Origin: Verrucomicrobiota bacterium
GTDB taxonomy: Bacteria; Verrucomicrobiota; Verrucomicrobiia; Opitutales; Opitutaceae
Reading direction: 5' to 3'
Length of the DNA stretch: 11,103 bases
Assembly (NCBI GenBank): GCA_003694825.1
Contig: RFJS01000134.1
Location: forward strand, 1 to 11,103
Positions 1 through 7,988 of this stretch are shown here, piece after piece. The notes beneath the pieces were generated by a model. It was not told the DNA's origin and ran no database searches. It saw only the letters and a program-made list of their open reading frames with translations. Numbering within the stretch: position 1 is the stretch's first letter; the number at the start of each line of letters is the position of its first letter. Position numbers and translations under genes: made by a program.

Positions 1-338
1 TGCATCGCGACGGTCACCGGCAGGGCTCCACAGGTAATCAGGTCGTTGACAATCGTCGCCACCGTATCGATGGCCACTTCACGATAGAAGCAGCGCCCCA
101 GTTGCTCCCCGGCCCGATCGGCCGCGAGGTTCTTCGTGCCGAGCCCCTCCTCGACATGTGCGAGATAGTGATCGTCGGCCTCGATCAGATAGGCGCTCTC
201 GCCCCGTGTTTCCGCCGGCTCGCGATAACCGTGGTCGGCAAGCAGCCCCGCCGTGGTCCGCGCCGCCTTCTGGCAGGCCCGCTTGAAGGCGTCGAGTTCG
301 TCATAGCTGACACCGGAGGATTCGTAACTGAGCGACAT
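1..338 (-). CDS. purM: Phosphoribosylformylglycinamidine cyclo-ligase (AIR synthase), N-terminal part, cut by window edge
   Basis: This gene starts at the ATG at 338-336 and runs off the left edge, leaving 112 visible residues. It begins MSLSYESSGVSYDELDAF. Two segments match the PurM family: EEGLGTKNLAADR fits the substrate-binding loop (TDGVGTK in E. coli), and VNDLITCGALPVTVAM fits the VNDLVVQGAEP region. PurM closes formylglycinamidine ribotide to aminoimidazole ribotide with ATP, the fifth step of de novo purine synthesis, in the cytosol. Only 15 bases separate it from the purF stop, so the two are almost certainly co-transcribed. The short gap holds no clear Shine-Dalgarno sequence. The ATP-binding C-terminal half lies outside the window. 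The N-terminal sequence diverges from the enterobacterial form, so a PurM-like paralogue cannot be fully excluded, but position beside purF favours true PurM. Confidence 0.85.
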   Translation of the reverse strand, partial: MSLSYESSGVSYDELDAFKRACQKAARTTAGLLADHGYREPAETRGESAYLIEADDHYLAHVEEGLGTKNLAADRAGEQLGRCFYREVAIDTVATIVNDLITCGALPVTVAM

Positions 339-353
339 GGGAAGACAGGGGGC

Positions 354-2267
354 TCAGTAGCTGCGCCCCTGGTTTTTTTCGTAGAAGTTGATAAAGGCCT
401 GATTGACCACCCGCAGGCCGCCCGGAGTCGGGTATTCGCCGGTGAAATACCAATCGCCGGAGTGATTGGGCAGCGCCTTGTGAAGATTCTCGATGCTCTG
501 GTAGAGGATGATGATCTCGCCGTCCCAATCGATATCCTTCGGCCGGACGAGGCGGGCGATGCGGGCGGAAATTTCGTCGGCCGTGAACTGGTCGTAGAGC
601 CGCTTCACCTCGTTGCGCAGTTCCGCGGCAGGGGCGTTGGCCTGTGCCACGCACCGCTCGTAAACGTCCCGAATGATATCGCTCTTCCCCTGCTCGTGAA
701 CCAGATCGATCATCGCCTCGAAAGCGATGAATTTGCCCAGCTCCGACATGTCGATGCCATAGCAATCCGGATACCGGATCTGCGGGGCGGTCGAGGCAAT
801 GACGATGCGCCGGGGATTGAGGCGGGAGAGGATTTTGAGAATGGAGCGGCGCAAGGTCGTGCCCCGCACGATCGAGTCATCGACACAGACCAGATTGTCC
901 TCGGGACCAACCGCCCCGTAGGTGATATCGTAGACGTGTGATGACATTTCGCCACGCCACTTCTCCTGGCTGATGAAAGTGCGCAGCTTGACATCCTTGT
1001 GGGCCACCTTGCCGCTGCGCGGCCAGTTGCGCATGATCAGCGCATCGAGGGTGGCCTCGTCGAGCGGCCCCTTTTTCTGGGCTTCGAGGATGGCATCGCG
1101 CACCTCGATCCGGCGGCGGCGGCGCAACTCCTCGAGCAGCCCGTAATAGGCGGTCTCGGAGGTATTGGGGATGTAGCTGATAACCGTATGCTCGAGGTCG
1201 TTGTCGATGGTCCTGAGAACCTGGTCGGCGAGGCCGGCTCCGAGAGCCTTGCGCTCGAGGTAGATCTCCGGATCGTTGCCCCGGGAGAAGTAGATCCGCT
1301 CGAAGGAGCAGGACTTGCGCGGCCGCGGCTCGGCAAACGGTTCCGAATAGACGCGCCCGTCATTCTTGACGACGAGCACCTCGCCCGGACGCACTTCCCG
1401 AATGTCCTCCGGCGACTTGTCGAAGACGGTCAGCAGCGGCGGACGCTCCGACGCCACCGCGACGACATCGTCATCTTCGAACCAATACGCCGGACGGATG
1501 GCCGCCGGATCGCGGAAGACAAACCCGTCCCCCGTTCCGATCGCCCCGATAATCACATATCCACCATCCCAATACTTCGCACAATCGCGAATCACCTCGA
1601 CGATATCGAGCTGTGCGAACATCGCCTTCGACAGCTTGGCGCCATCGAGGCCCTCGGCCCGGAGCTTTTCGTAAAGGCGCTGGTGGGCATTGTCGAGGGC
1701 GTAGCCCATCATCTCGAGCAGGGCCTGGGTATCGGTGGCAAAGATCGGATGCTGTCCCTGTTCGATGAGCCGGGCATTGAGCTCGGCGGTGTTGGTCATG
1801 TTGAAGTTGCCGGCCAACATGAGGTTGCGGGTCGGCCAGCTGCTGCGACGAAAGAACGGATGGCAAACGCTGCGGTGGTAGCCGCCGGAGGTGCCGTAGC
1901 GCAGGTGGCCGAGGTAGAGCTCGGCGCCGAAATCGAAGTGCTTTTTGACGGTGGCGGGAAACTCGGGGAAGACCGTTCCGTTTTTGACCAGCGCGTTGTA
2001 TTGCTTCAACAGGGAGCGAAAGATGCGGTCGATGGGGTTCGATTTGATCTCGCGCTCGCGAAACATGTATTGCTCGCCCACCGGCATGCCGAGCTTGACG
2101 GCCGCAACGCCGGCGCCGTCCTGCCCCCGGTTGTGCTGTTTCTCCATGAGCAGGAACAGCTTGAATAAACCGTAGAGCGGCGTGCCGTAATTGAGAAAAT
2201 AGTGCTCAAGCGGCTTTTTCAGCCGCACCATCGCAATGCCGCACTCGTGGGATATGGGATCACTCAT
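354..2267 (-). CDS. purF: Amidophosphoribosyltransferase, long (637 aa) form
   Basis: The enzyme transfers ammonia from glutamine to PRPP to give phosphoribosylamine, the committed step of purine synthesis. The protein starts MSDPISHECGIAMVRL. Cys9 is the expected class II glutaminase nucleophile, exposed after removal of an eight-residue propeptide, as in Ntn hydrolases. HLRYGT (121-126) and GNFNMTN (153-159) are the glutamine-site and oxyanion motifs, and FRDPAAIRP (251-259) marks the end of the glutaminase half. The PRPP loop is CVDDSIVRGTT (461-471). Family members are usually near 500 aa. This one has an extra segment of about 50 residues (about 375-427), rich in Arg and Lys, before KLRTFISQ, and a C-terminal extension of roughly 120 residues. 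From memory this long architecture is typical of Bacteroidetes and Verrucomicrobia. The start fixes Cys9 correctly. No Shine-Dalgarno sequence is visible. purM follows 15 bases later. Confidence 0.93.
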   Translation of the reverse strand: MSDPISHECGIAMVRLKKPLEHYFLNYGTPLYGLFKLFLLMEKQHNRGQDGAGVAAVKLGMPVGEQYMFREREIKSNPIDRIFRSLLKQYNALVKNGTVFPEFPATVKKHFDFGAELYLGHLRYGTSGGYHRSVCHPFFRRSSWPTRNLMLAGNFNMTNTAELNARLIEQGQHPIFATDTQALLEMMGYALDNAHQRLYEKLRAEGLDGAKLSKAMFAQLDIVEVIRDCAKYWDGGYVIIGAIGTGDGFVFRDPAAIRPAYWFEDDDVVAVASERPPLLTVFDKSPEDIREVRPGEVLVVKNDGRVYSEPFAEPRPRKSCSFERIYFSRGNDPEIYLERKALGAGLADQVLRTIDNDLEHTVISYIPNTSETAYYGLLEELRRRRRIEVRDAILEAQKKGPLDEATLDALIMRNWPRSGKVAHKDVKLRTFISQEKWRGEMSSHVYDITYGAVGPEDNLVCVDDSIVRGTTLRRSILKILSRLNPRRIVIASTAPQIRYPDCYGIDMSELGKFIAFEAMIDLVHEQGKSDIIRDVYERCVAQANAPAAELRNEVKRLYDQFTADEISARIARLVRPKDIDWDGEIIILYQSIENLHKALPNHSGDWYFTGEYPTPGGLRVVNQAFINFYEKNQGRSY

Positions 2268-2276
2268 ATTGGCGTG

Positions 2277-2301
2277 AAAAGGCGGCCAGCGCTGCGCTGG
2301 C
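2277..2301 (-). promoter_or_regulatory. Perfect 8-bp palindrome and short T run just upstream of purF
   Basis: The arms GCCAGCGC (2285-2292) and GCGCTGGC (2294-2301) are perfect reverse complements around a single base. On the minus strand the hairpin is followed, after CGCC, by four T residues at 2280-2277, only about ten bases before the purF ATG at 2267. In RNA the inner pairs would open to form a loop, leaving about a 6-bp GC stem. It could be a weak terminator or attenuator between xerD and purF, or a binding site for a dimeric repressor. The short T run makes efficient termination doubtful. Confidence 0.4.
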
Positions 2302-2432
2302 GATGTGGGCGGGCCTCGAAGTTCGATGGTCTGCGGCTTTCACGGTCGGAAAAGCCCTCCCATGACGGGTGATTGCCACAGCCGGTCAAGGTGAAAAACA
2401 TGCCACCGTCCGGTGCCACTTGTGCGACGCGC

Positions 2433-3458
2433 TCACCGCTGCGCATCCCGGCCGCGGGGATGGTGGCGGGCGTGCTCGGTGAGGAGCCGACGGGCCTCTA
2501 CGGCCGTGTAGATCTGCGTGGTCGAAATGCTGGCATGTCCGAGCATTTCCTGGATGGCCCGCAGGTCGGCGCCGCCGCCGAGGAGGTGCGTCGCAAACGA
2601 ATGCCGCAAGAGGTGTGGCTTGACGGGCTTCTCGATGCCGGCCCGGCGCGCGTGCTTGCGCACGAGATGCCAGATGGTTTTGCGCGAGATGGCCCGCCCG
2701 CGATCGCTGATGAATAATTCGCTCCCGGTGCAGGGCTTCACCAGTTTCGGCCGGGCCGCTGCGAGGTAGGTCTCCAGCGCCGCCCGCGCCGCGGTGCCGA
2801 GCGGGACCACGCGCTCCTTCGCTCCCTTGCCGAAGACGCGCACGAAGCCCAGCTCCAGGTCGACGGAGGTCAGCAGCAACCCCGAGAGCTCCGAGGCCCT
2901 CAGCCCGCTGGAATAAGCCAGCTCGAGAATGGCTCGATCCCGGATCCCATAGGCGTCTGTTGCCGGGGGGGCAGTCAGCAGGCGGACCGTCTCGTCGACC
3001 GTGAGCGTGTCCGGCACGCGCCGGCTGCCCTTCGGCCCCGTGACCAGCTCCATCGGATCGTCAGCACGAATCCGTTCACGCACGAGATAACGAGAAAAGG
3101 ACCGCAGGGCCGAGAGCTTTCTCGACAAGCTCGAGACGGCGAATTGCCGGCCGGTCAGGGCGTAAAGCCAGTCAGTGACCAGCGCAGCCGTCACGTCCTT
3201 CCACTGCACCACCCCGGCCGACGCCGCATGCCGCGCAAACTGCATCAGATCCCGCTGGTAGGCGGCCACAGTGTTGCGCGAAGCCCCCTTCTCGAGCTCG
3301 AGAAACGCGAGGAAACCGTCGATCCCCTCCTGCAAAGCCTCGGGCAGCGCCTCCGCGCCTCCCGGCGCTTCCCCACGGGCTCCGGTCTCGGCAGACCGGT
3401 TGGAAACATCACCACCCCGACTGCGGGACGCCGGAATCGCTCTCCTCGCAGCCTTCAT
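2433..3458 (-). CDS. xerD: Tyrosine recombinase, XerC/XerD family
   Basis: A site-specific recombinase of the kind that resolves chromosome dimers at dif. The N-terminal SAM-like domain spans about residues 42-130 (LEKGASRNTVAAYQRDL, LSRKLSALRSFSRYL). The catalytic domain carries the full residue set: Arg187 (SSGLRASEL), the GKGAKER lysine loop near 210-216, His282 and Arg285 (PHLLRHSFATHLL), His308 (MLGHASISTTQIY) and the tyrosine nucleophile Tyr317. The HLLGGGADLRAIQEMLGH stretch resembles XerD more than XerC, but the split is not certain. At 341 aa it is about 40 residues longer than usual, because of an Arg/Ala/Gly-rich N-terminal tail that looks disordered, so a downstream start is possible. 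It lies 42 bases after infA on the same strand. Lack of mobile-element neighbours suggests the housekeeping enzyme. I saw no dif site in the window. Confidence 0.88.
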   Translation of the reverse strand: MKAARRAIPASRSRGGDVSNRSAETGARGEAPGGAEALPEALQEGIDGFLAFLELEKGASRNTVAAYQRDLMQFARHAASAGVVQWKDVTAALVTDWLYALTGRQFAVSSLSRKLSALRSFSRYLVRERIRADDPMELVTGPKGSRRVPDTLTVDETVRLLTAPPATDAYGIRDRAILELAYSSGLRASELSGLLLTSVDLELGFVRVFGKGAKERVVPLGTAARAALETYLAAARPKLVKPCTGSELFISDRGRAISRKTIWHLVRKHARRAGIEKPVKPHLLRHSFATHLLGGGADLRAIQEMLGHASISTTQIYTAVEARRLLTEHARHHPRGRDAQR

Positions 3459-3500
3459 GGATTGGGGCGTTATCGCCCGCCCGGGGCGCCGTCACGAGCG

Positions 3501-3770
3501 TCAACGACGCCGCGGGGGCCGGCGCGGGTTGTTGTTCTGGGACGCGTTCGGTTTGCGCAGGCGATAGGTGATCCGTGCCTTGTCCAGATCGTATGGGCTC
3601 ATTTCCATCTTCACCATGTCACCCGTGGTGATCTTGATGAAGTTTTTGCGCAACTTTCCGGAGATATGGGCGAGCACGGTGTGGCCGTTCGCCAACTCCA
3701 CCCGAAACATCGTTCCAGGCAACACAGCTGCTATTTTGCCCTCTACTTCTATCGTTTGATCGTCGGTCAT
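3501..3770 (-). CDS. infA: Translation initiation factor IF-1 with basic C-terminal tail
   Basis: IF-1 binds the ribosomal A site on the 30S subunit and helps IF-2 and IF-3 select the start codon. The 89-residue product is an OB-fold. It carries the family motifs [11 protein letters not shown] (20-30), [14 protein letters not shown] (34-47) and [14 protein letters not shown] (57-70), close to E. coli IF-1 throughout. The start [13 protein letters not shown] aligns with known IF-1 starts. A longer in-frame reading from 3842 is rejected because its extra 24 residues match nothing and run past the divergent tadA region. The family is usually about 72 aa. Here a 17-residue Asn/Pro/Arg-rich tail ends the protein ([13 protein letters not shown]), probably disordered and RNA-binding. 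xerD follows after 42 bases. No Shine-Dalgarno sequence precedes the ATG. Confidence 0.95.
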   Translation of the reverse strand: MTDDQTIEVEGKIAAVLPGTMFRVELANGHTVLAHISGKLRKNFIKITTGDMVKMEMSPYDLDKARITYRLRKPNASQNNNPRRPPRRR

Positions 3771-3883
3771 ATATGCAAAACCGGCCTTCTTCGCCGGACA
3801 AGGAAAGCGTTGATCTCTCGCGCATGTCTCCCGACGAGGCAAGGTTTATTGCGCCGGGATTCCACCGCGACGCCGAATTTCTC
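3771..3883. promoter_or_regulatory. Divergent infA/tadA intergenic region
   Basis: With tadA started at 3884, these 113 bases separate two divergent genes and should hold promoters for both. I could not find a convincing pair of -35 and -10 hexamers on either strand. A small inverted repeat, ccggcc...ggccgg-like, occurs near 3781-3797 but has only about five paired bases. The call rests on gene orientation, not on recognised motifs. Confidence 0.35.
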
Positions 3884-4453
3884 ATGAGTAAACCGTCATC
3901 CCGCACCATCGAGTGCCCGTTCGCCAAGCGCCACCCGTCACAGCTCGTGCGTGACGACGCCTTTTTCATGTCCCTGGCCTACAACCGGGCGATCGATGCC
4001 TGGCGCCAGGATGAAGTGCCCATCGGCGCGGTCGTCGTGCGCGACGGCGAAGTCATCGGCTCGGCGCACAACCAGGTCGACGCCTCCCGGGATCCGACCG
4101 CGCACGCGGAGATGCTGGCCATCACCCAGGCCGCCGCTGCCATCGGCGATTGGCGTCTCAACGAATGCACGCTCTATGTGACGAAAGAACCGTGCCCCAT
4201 GTGCTCGGGCGCGATGATCATGGCCCGGCTCGGTCGGGTCGTCTACGCGGTCGCCGACCCGAAAATGGGGTGCCTTGGTGGAGCCACCAATCTCAATGCC
4301 CTCGAACGCGCCAATCACCACTGCGAACTCACTTCGGGCGTGCTCGAAGCCGAATGCCGCGAATTGCTGCAGGCCTACTTCAGGCTGAAGCGGCAAAAGC
4401 CGGCCCCGGACGTCCCGAGACCGTCGACCGCAGATTTCGCGGACGGAGTTTGA
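3884..4453 (+). CDS. tadA: tRNA-specific adenosine deaminase TadA
   Basis: TadA deaminates the wobble adenosine A34 to inosine in tRNA-Arg(ACG), so that one tRNA reads CGU, CGC and CGA. The zinc site is complete: HAEM with His74 and the proton-shuttle Glu76, then PCPMC with Cys104 and Cys107. Other family hallmarks are EVPIGAVVV, the ADPKMGCLGGATNL stretch that follows the active site, and the C-terminal ECRELLQAYFRLKR helix. I chose the ATG at 3884 (189 aa). The reading frame stays open back to an ATG at 3773, but that would start two bases from the divergent infA start and leave no promoter space. Even so, about 28 residues (including ECPFAKRHP) precede the usual TadA start, so a small N-terminal extension is present. 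The ATG at 3968 is a further option. sodA follows 71 bases later on the same strand. Confidence 0.92.
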   Translation: MSKPSSRTIECPFAKRHPSQLVRDDAFFMSLAYNRAIDAWRQDEVPIGAVVVRDGEVIGSAHNQVDASRDPTAHAEMLAITQAAAAIGDWRLNECTLYVTKEPCPMCSGAMIMARLGRVVYAVADPKMGCLGGATNLNALERANHHCELTSGVLEAECRELLQAYFRLKRQKPAPDVPRPSTADFADGV

Positions 4454-4524
4454 CGCTCCGACGAGTTTGGATTTCCCATACCCTCTCGTTCACCTTCAAT
4501 CCAACCTGAAGCAATCAAACAACT

Positions 4525-5160
<636 letters not shown>

Positions 5161-5184
5161 TCGTTCTCCTCGCTTCGTCTTTTC

Positions 5185-5223
5185 AAAAAAAACGCGCCGC
5201 CGGTTTCGTCCGGCGGCGTTTTT
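5185..5223. terminator. Bidirectional Rho-independent terminator between sodA and tolB
   Basis: A 9-bp GC stem, CGCCGCCGG (5195-5203) with CCGGCGGCG (5210-5218), encloses the loop tttcgt. On the plus strand it runs into TTTTT (5219-5223), ending sodA. On the minus strand it is followed by two bases and then eight T residues (the A run at 5185-5192), able to end tolB, whose stop is about 200 bases earlier. The position between convergent genes fits a shared terminator. The 196 bases from 5224 to 5419 show no gene or other structure that I can support. Confidence 0.9.
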
Positions 5224-5419
5224 CGTTCCCACGCGTTCCCATTCACCGCCCCCGAACGCGAATCCGCTCCACGCCCACTCCGACTCTCCGTTGCCGAAAA
5301 GCAGCGAGACGCCCACGTCCGTCCCCGACTGCGGACGCCCCCGCGGGGATGCAAACACCGGAAATCCCCGTTCCCGAGAGCCTGCCCCGCCGCGGGCCGG
5401 ACCGATCCCCGAACGCCGC

Positions 5420-6637
5420 TCAGCGATAGACGAAATTGGCCTGATAGGTCTTGCCCATCGATGGCGGGCTCAACGGCGTCGAACGCCCCGTCACCGTATC
5501 CAGAATGTGCACGCGCTGACTCGTCGCCGTCCGCTCGGTATACAGAAGATGTCGTCCATCGTTGAGCCAGCACGGCTCGATGCCATCGCCCGCGGCCCGC
5601 GTCACCACCCGCGACTTGCGCTCCTTGAAACTGTAGACCGCGATTTGAAATCCGCGTCCGCTCGCCACGGTAAACGCCAGCAAATCAGGGTTGGCGTGAT
5701 TCCAGTCCGGCTCGGCGCAATAGCCCGAGATGTTCGTGGGGATGCGCTGCATCGCCCCTCCCTGGGCACTGATGAGAAAGAGCTGCGGTTTCCCCGTAGC
5801 GAGTGCATCCGAAGCCACCACGATTCGCCGGCCGTCCGGCGACCACGTCGGGGTGGCCTCGATCTGGCGCTCCGTGCGGGTAAGACGCCTGATCTGGCGT
5901 CCCTGCGCGTTGGAGACATAGAGCTCCGGGTTGCCCTGTCCGGAGAGGATCATCGCCACACGCGTGCCATCCGGACTGAACCGCGCACCGGTATTGGTCC
6001 CCTTCACGCTGACAAACACCTCCCGATTCATGGTCGCGGTGCCGATCAGGTAGATATCCGGGAAGCCACTGCGGAAATAGCCGGTGTAGAGAATCTTTCG
6101 CCCATCCGGCGACCAGCGCGGCATCACCGCCTGGGAGCGATCGTTGGTGAGCTGAAGCACTTCACTGAAAAACAAATCCGAGGTATACACCTCGCTCGCT
6201 CCGGTTCGTTCGCTGATGAAGGTCAGTCGGCCTGCGAAAAACCCCGGAGCCTTCGTCAGATAGAGCACGGCGGCGTCGGCGGCCTTGAGCAGCGCGTTGC
6301 GCAGAGACCGTCCGTTGGCCACCTGTTCGTTGAGCACACGCGGCGGGTTGCCCGTGGCGATGCGCACGCGCACGGCATTGGGTCCGGCCACCTCAAACCT
6401 GAGCGTGTAAGCGGCTCCGGCCCCGGCATCGACCCGGAAGGCCCCATGCGTGGAAAACGCCACCGCCGCCAGCCGTTGCAGCTCCGGCGCCCCGGCCTCG
6501 ATCCGCACGGGAATCACCTTCACATCGACGCGTTCGGTGATCTCGCCCCCGGAACGCACCGGCGCCCCGGCCAGGGCGCTGACAGCTGCCGCGAACACCG
6601 CGGCGAAACAGATTCGGAAAAAATGTCGCAATTGCAT
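5420..6637 (-). CDS. tolB: Tol-Pal system periplasmic protein TolB
   Basis: TolB is the periplasmic part of the Tol-Pal machine, which holds the outer membrane to the cell wall and constricts it at division; it binds Pal and the TolA/colicin side. Residues 1-23 form a signal peptide (basic MQLRHFFR, then a hydrophobic Ala-rich core, cleavage likely after SALA). A TolB N-terminal-type domain covers about 30-135. It is followed by a five-blade propeller of PD40 repeats seen as [58 protein letters not shown] and [14 protein letters not shown]. Length (405 aa) fits the family's roughly 430. No tolQ, tolR, tolA or pal is visible here, so the gene looks monocistronic. Propeller proteins of this type also serve as general TolB-like periplasmic proteins. 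The N-terminal domain and overall length favour real TolB. Confidence 0.85.
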   Translation of the reverse strand: MQLRHFFRICFAAVFAAAVSALAGAPVRSGGEITERVDVKVIPVRIEAGAPELQRLAAVAFSTHGAFRVDAGAGAAYTLRFEVAGPNAVRVRIATGNPPRVLNEQVANGRSLRNALLKAADAAVLYLTKAPGFFAGRLTFISERTGASEVYTSDLFFSEVLQLTNDRSQAVMPRWSPDGRKILYTGYFRSGFPDIYLIGTATMNREVFVSVKGTNTGARFSPDGTRVAMILSGQGNPELYVSNAQGRQIRRLTRTERQIEATPTWSPDGRRIVVASDALATGKPQLFLISAQGGAMQRIPTNISGYCAEPDWNHANPDLLAFTVASGRGFQIAVYSFKERKSRVVTRAAGDGIEPCWLNDGRHLLYTERTATSQRVHILDTVTGRSTPLSPPSMGKTYQANFVYR

Positions 6638-6756
6638 GGCTCGTTACCGTCAGTTACTTCCACCGACGCGGGGCGTTTTGTATTTGCCCGGCATACGACC
6701 GCTTCAACTCAATTCGCGTTCCGCCCATCTCGAAAACATCCACAGCGCACTCTCCC
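6638..6756. promoter_or_regulatory. Divergent tolB/mrp intergenic region
   Basis: These 119 bases lie between two divergent start codons and must carry promoters for both, unless either is read from further away. The most AT-rich part is 6676-6720. On the minus strand TTGAAG (6707-6702) with a TACAAA-like element about 19 bases later is a weak candidate for tolB. On the plus strand TTGCCC and a CTCAAT element 18 bases later is a weak candidate for mrp. Neither matches the consensus well. Confidence 0.3.
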
Positions 6757-7824
6757 ATGTCCGATTCCGCCTCTCCTCTGAAACACGCTCTCGCCTCGGT
6801 CAAATATCCCGGATTCAGCCGCGACATCGTCTCGTTCGGCCTCGTCCAATCCGCCGAAATCGTCGATGGCCGGGCGATCGTCAAGATCGCCGTAACCACC
6901 TCCGACCTCACCGTCCCGAAAAAAATCAAGGAAGACGTGGAAAAGGCTGTGCTCGCCCTGGACGGGGTTCGCGATGCCATTGTCGAAGTCGCAGTCTCCG
7001 CGCCGAAAACCACGCAGCAGTCGACCCCACAGGGCCCCGCGCCCATGCCCGGCGTGCGCTACACCGTGGCCATCGCCAGCGGCAAGGGCGGTGTCGGCAA
7101 GTCCACCTTCGCCGTCAACCTCGCCTGCGCGCTCGCCCGGCTCCTCGGCGGTCCGGGAGCCGGTCCGGCGCGCGTCGGCCTGATGGATTGCGACATCTAC
7201 GGCCCCTCCGTTCCGGCCATGATGGGCCTGAACGCCCGCCCGGAAATCGAGGGCGAACACCTTCTCCCCCTCGAGCGTTACGGCGTCAAAGTCATGTCGA
7301 TGGGCTTCCTCGTCGATGCTGACACACCGGTCATCTGGCGCGGCCCGATGGTCATGAAAACCATCCAGCAATTCGTGCAGAATGTGCGCTGGGGAGACCT
7401 CGAAGTCCTCGTGGTCGATCTGCCGCCGGGGACCGGCGACGCCCAACTCTCGCTCGTGCAGACCATCCCCCTTTCTGGGGCCGTCCTCGTCACCACGCCT
7501 CAGGCGGTCGCCACTCAGGTCGCGCGCCGCGGCGGACTGATGTTCGAGAAAGTCAACGTCCCCGTCCTCGGCGTGGCTGAAAACATGAGCTATCTCGAGA
7601 TGCCGGACGGATCGCGCAACTACGTGTTCGGCGAAGGCGGCGGCATCTACACCGCCGAATCCCTCGGCACCCAGCTCCTCGGCCAGGTCCCGCTCATCCC
7701 CGACATTCGTGCCGCCGGCGATCGGGGCGAGCCGCTCGTTGCCGAAGAGCCGGAGAGCCGAGCCGCACAGGTGTTCGGAGAAATCGCCAGCAAGCTCTAC
7801 GAGGCTCTCCAGGCCCGGGGATGA
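6757..7824 (+). CDS. mrp: Mrp/ApbC/NBP35-family P-loop ATPase (iron-sulfur carrier type) lacking the CxxC motif
   Basis: Proteins of this family bind iron-sulfur clusters and pass them to apo-proteins in the cytosol. Residues about 7-85 form the DUF59/MIP18-like N-terminal domain. The deviant Walker A motif GKGGVGKST is at 109-117, with MDCDIYGPSVP (143-153) and the Walker B-like VVDLPPGTGD (219-228). The 355-aa length is typical. The oddity is at 275-292. Where E. coli ApbC has the cluster-bridging CxxC just after ENMS, this protein reads ENMSYLEMPDGSRN and then YVFGEGGG. Only two cysteines occur in the whole chain, Cys124 and Cys145, both near the nucleotide site. From memory, plant HCF101 also lacks CxxC at this place. 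Cluster binding is therefore uncertain, and an antiporter-type role is not supported by the sequence. The gene diverges from tolB. Confidence 0.92.
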   Translation: MSDSASPLKHALASVKYPGFSRDIVSFGLVQSAEIVDGRAIVKIAVTTSDLTVPKKIKEDVEKAVLALDGVRDAIVEVAVSAPKTTQQSTPQGPAPMPGVRYTVAIASGKGGVGKSTFAVNLACALARLLGGPGAGPARVGLMDCDIYGPSVPAMMGLNARPEIEGEHLLPLERYGVKVMSMGFLVDADTPVIWRGPMVMKTIQQFVQNVRWGDLEVLVVDLPPGTGDAQLSLVQTIPLSGAVLVTTPQAVATQVARRGGLMFEKVNVPVLGVAENMSYLEMPDGSRNYVFGEGGGIYTAESLGTQLLGQVPLIPDIRAAGDRGEPLVAEEPESRAAQVFGEIASKLYEALQARG

Positions 7825-7828
7825 CCAT

Positions 7829-7856
7829 TTGACACGCAAACGACACGCTTTACCTT
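7829..7856 (+). promoter_or_regulatory. Possible sigma-70-type promoter downstream of mrp
   Basis: A perfect TTGACA (7829-7834) starts five bases after the mrp stop and is followed after 16 bases by TACCTT (7851-7856), a poor -10 element. If used, it would give the small downstream gene a leader of about 125 bases. It could equally be chance. Confidence 0.3.
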
Positions 7857-7988
7857 GATCTTTGTGGGTTTTCGCGGCCAGAGTGTGAGCTTCGATCTCC
7901 CCATCACCACTTTGCACGTCAACAAGCAACCAGGTCCGAGTAAGCGATTTGGCGCGGACACAAGCCGCATGTGTTCGGCCAGAGACTG

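Noticed and set aside
999..2168. 389-codon plus-strand open frame opposite purF
   Set aside because: PurF is fully supported by motifs on the other strand, and this frame shows none.
2268..2432. Purine riboswitch or PurR-type box before purF
   Set aside because: I looked for the conserved purine aptamer loops and for typical PurR/PurBox sequences and saw none. Only the GC palindrome is present.
2433..3458. Recombinase as a sign of an integrated mobile element
   Set aside because: It sits between infA and purF in a housekeeping block, matches XerC/XerD rather than phage integrases, and no direct repeats, tRNA or cargo genes are visible. No dif-like site was seen either.
3773..3883. Start of tadA at the upstream ATG 3773
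   Set aside because: It would leave two bases between divergent start codons, and the added 37 residues resemble nothing in TadA. It remains possible but less likely than 3884.
4442..4458. Small hairpin at the end of tadA as a terminator
   Set aside because: The stem is only five base pairs (CGGAG/CTCCG) and lacks a following T run, so tadA and sodA may be read together.
5291..6781. 496-codon plus-strand open frame opposite tolB
   Set aside because: It is antisense to a gene with a signal peptide and five recognisable propeller repeats. The translation is rich in Arg, His, Pro and Gly without motifs, as expected of a GC-rich shadow frame.
6709..7929. 406-codon minus-strand open frame opposite mrp
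   Set aside because: It overlaps the full length of mrp, whose Walker motifs are unmistakable. The His/Asp/Gly-rich translation is a complement artefact.
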